Source of the DNA: Harmothoe impar
Taxonomy: Eukaryota > Annelida > Polychaeta > Phyllodocida > Polynoidae
DNA length: 64,000 nucleotides
Direction: 5' to 3'
Assembly (NCBI GenBank): GCA_947462335.1
Contig: OX381709.1
Location: forward strand, 84,568,622 to 84,632,621
Shown: piece after piece, positions 62,691 to 64,000 of the stretch
Layout of the letters: the number at the start of each line of letters is the position of its first letter
Numbering within the stretch: the first letter of the stretch is position 1
Position numbers and translations under genes: made by a program
Notes under the pieces: generated by a model
Databases searched by the model: none
What the model was told of the DNA's origin: nothing
The model's input: the letters and a program-made list of their open reading frames with translations, nothing else

Positions 62691-63372
62691 ATAGAGGTAT
62701 CTCCTGCACCCACCCCGGGCAGGCCAGTCTCCAACCCCCAGCCCAGTACGCTGGCCGAGGCTGTGGGTACGGCCGACCACGTGCTTCTCACACCTCCCTA
62801 GGACACCCTTCATTGGTCTCTGGTCCCGGGGGGGGGGGCACTTGGTATATTTTGCATACACAGGTGTGCGGCTGGCAAGGGTACTTTTTCAACAAATTCT
62901 CCCTTGCAAGGGTCCTGTTTCAGAAAGAAATGTCCCTAGCAAGAGTCTAGTTTCAACAAAATCGCCCTAGCAAGGGTCACCTTTTCACAGAAATGATCTG
63001 CTTTTTGCCAAAAGGTCCCATTTTTGCCAATTTTTTTCCAAAACTTTGCAGACCTGGGTAAAATTTCTCGGTAAAATTACTCATCCATTGTACATTTTGA
63101 GTTTTTCCTGTTCAAAACAAAGACTTTTCAGTCGAAAGTGCTGTAGCAAGGGTAGGTTTTTGAAGCAAAAGCTCCCTAGCAAGGGTAAGGGTCGTCATTG
63201 GTCCAGCCGTACACCCGTATCAGAAAAATTCAAGTACCCCCCCCCCCCGGGCTCTGGTCTTGCTGACTTAAACCCACAGATCTTACTGCACGTCCAGTAA
63301 CAGTCAGAGTGCAGTGGGGACAGGTACTCAGCCCTATATATAGGGGCGCTTGGGATTTAATGACTGGTTAAA
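62691..63372. repeat. Gene-free stretch with CCCTAGCAAGGGT repeats
   Basis: From 62868 to 63195, CT.GCAAGGGT recurs about seven times at 25-50 bp spacing with TTTCA.CA between, a degenerate minisatellite. A poly-G at 62828 and a poly-C at 63237. Confidence 0.55.
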
Positions 63373-63535
63373 CCCTTTAAGGACCGCATCAAGCTTTAAT
63401 GAGTATGCCCTTTATCGTCATGAAACATGTATATGCAACCCCGGGGTTGATACACCGTGGCGGGGTCGGCATGATGCATGAAAACAGCCATGGATAAGTC
63501 AGGGCTGAATTTATGCACCATGGCTAAAAACAAAC
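63373..63535. mobile_element. MITE family C copy running into the gap
   Basis: CCCTTTAAGGACCGCATC at left, GGCATGATGCATGAAAACAGC inside; the right end is lost in the gap. Confidence 0.75.
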
Positions 63536-63735
63536 NNNNNNNNNNNNNNNNNNNNNNNNNNNNNNNNNNNNNNNNNNNNNNNNNNNNNNNNNNNNNNNNN
63601 NNNNNNNNNNNNNNNNNNNNNNNNNNNNNNNNNNNNNNNNNNNNNNNNNNNNNNNNNNNNNNNNNNNNNNNNNNNNNNNNNNNNNNNNNNNNNNNNNNNN
63701 NNNNNNNNNNNNNNNNNNNNNNNNNNNNNNNNNNN
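63536..63735. other. Assembly gap of 200 N
   Basis: Exactly 200 undetermined bases; the round number suggests a scaffold placeholder rather than a measured size. Confidence 0.99.
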
Positions 63736-63983
63736 GGAGACAAGTTTAATTTTTTGAGTGCTCGACAGCCATCCTCGTTAAAAATAATATGTGAAGAATG
63801 CTGATGTTTATGACCAACTGACGTCTATAACCACTTTTACCAAAAGAGACCCCTTGTGGCGGCATACCCTTCCAAAACTGGAAAAAATTGCCCCCTCTTT
63901 ATAGTGGGTCACTACCATTAACTGTAAACCGCGTAAAACTTCCAAGGCCTCCAATTTCACTACAGAAAGAGTTTTGAGTTTGA
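63736..63983. other. End of a MITE, then no feature
   Basis: GGAGACAAGTTTAATTTTTTG is the right end of the element type seen at 48160-48418. Nothing recognised after it. Confidence 0.55.
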
Positions 63984-64000
63984 CCCAGCTAACAAAAAAA
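63984..64000 (-). mobile_element. MITE family A copy cut by the window end
   Basis: CCCAGCTAACAAAAAAA, the standard left end of minus copies. Confidence 0.8.

Noticed and set aside
63396..63804. Frames crossing the run of N
   Set aside because: They depend on undetermined bases in the assembly gap.

Overview
The window is eukaryotic, almost certainly animal DNA. It has no operons and no bacterial-type gene packing. Apart from one mobile element and one LINE remnant it is nearly free of recognisable coding sequence. The rest is short terminal-inverted-repeat transposons (MITEs), tRNA-derived SINE pieces, foldback elements, minisatellites, long poly-G/poly-C runs and a 200-base assembly gap (63536-63735). 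The density of palindromic MITEs, the protein-primed polymerase element and a death-fold gene fit a marine invertebrate, perhaps a lancelet or another invertebrate deuterostome. The species cannot be proved from the sequence.

Layout. Positions 1-52241 are repeat-dominated intergenic DNA. About forty copies or pieces of a ~150-bp MITE rich in AACGTT (family A, ends CCCAG.../...CTGGG) are scattered through it, with three ~1.05-kb relatives and one short derivative (family B, ends CCCACTCAAC). There are many copies of a piggyBac-like MITE (family C, TTAA target, CCCTTTAAGGACGGCAT ends), tRNA-derived SINEs and several other inverted-repeat families. Larger tandem arrays are a 55-bp satellite of about 72 units (28949-32908), a 75-bp array (38490-39030), a 17-bp array (40985-41510), a 39-bp array (42261-42505), a CTGCTGTGTGTG array (43615-44345) and a 32-bp array (21036-21378). 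A CR1-like LINE C-terminus lies at 1935-2151.

The main feature is a compact virus-like transposon at 52242-61680 (9,439 bp). It is flanked by a 6-bp target duplication (AGTCTC), starts AG and ends CT, and has long terminal inverted repeats whose outer 60 bases are identical. Those are Polinton/Maverick hallmarks. The interior is packed with only three genes. On the minus strand is a protein-primed family B DNA polymerase with an OTU-like N-terminal region and zinc fingers, broken by two in-frame stops and one frame change. Upstream of it, also on the minus strand, is an Ala/Ser-rich protein ending in what look like two PC4-type single-strand DNA-binding modules. Divergent from these, on the plus strand, is an intact 246-residue protein with two death-fold domains. 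No integrase, packaging ATPase, protease or capsid gene is present.

The likely division of labour, which is inference, is as follows. The polymerase copies the element from its termini, the PC4-like protein binds the single-stranded intermediate, and the death-domain protein blunts host apoptotic or innate signalling. Integration would be supplied in trans by a relative. The terminal repeats carry dense arrays of E-box, ETS, CRE and CCAAT sites, and each inner edge supplies the same 3'-end sequence to the gene that runs into it.

Positions 61687-64000 return to repeats: a ~520-bp foldback, a fragment of the piggyBac-like MITE, the gap, and the first bases of another family A copy.
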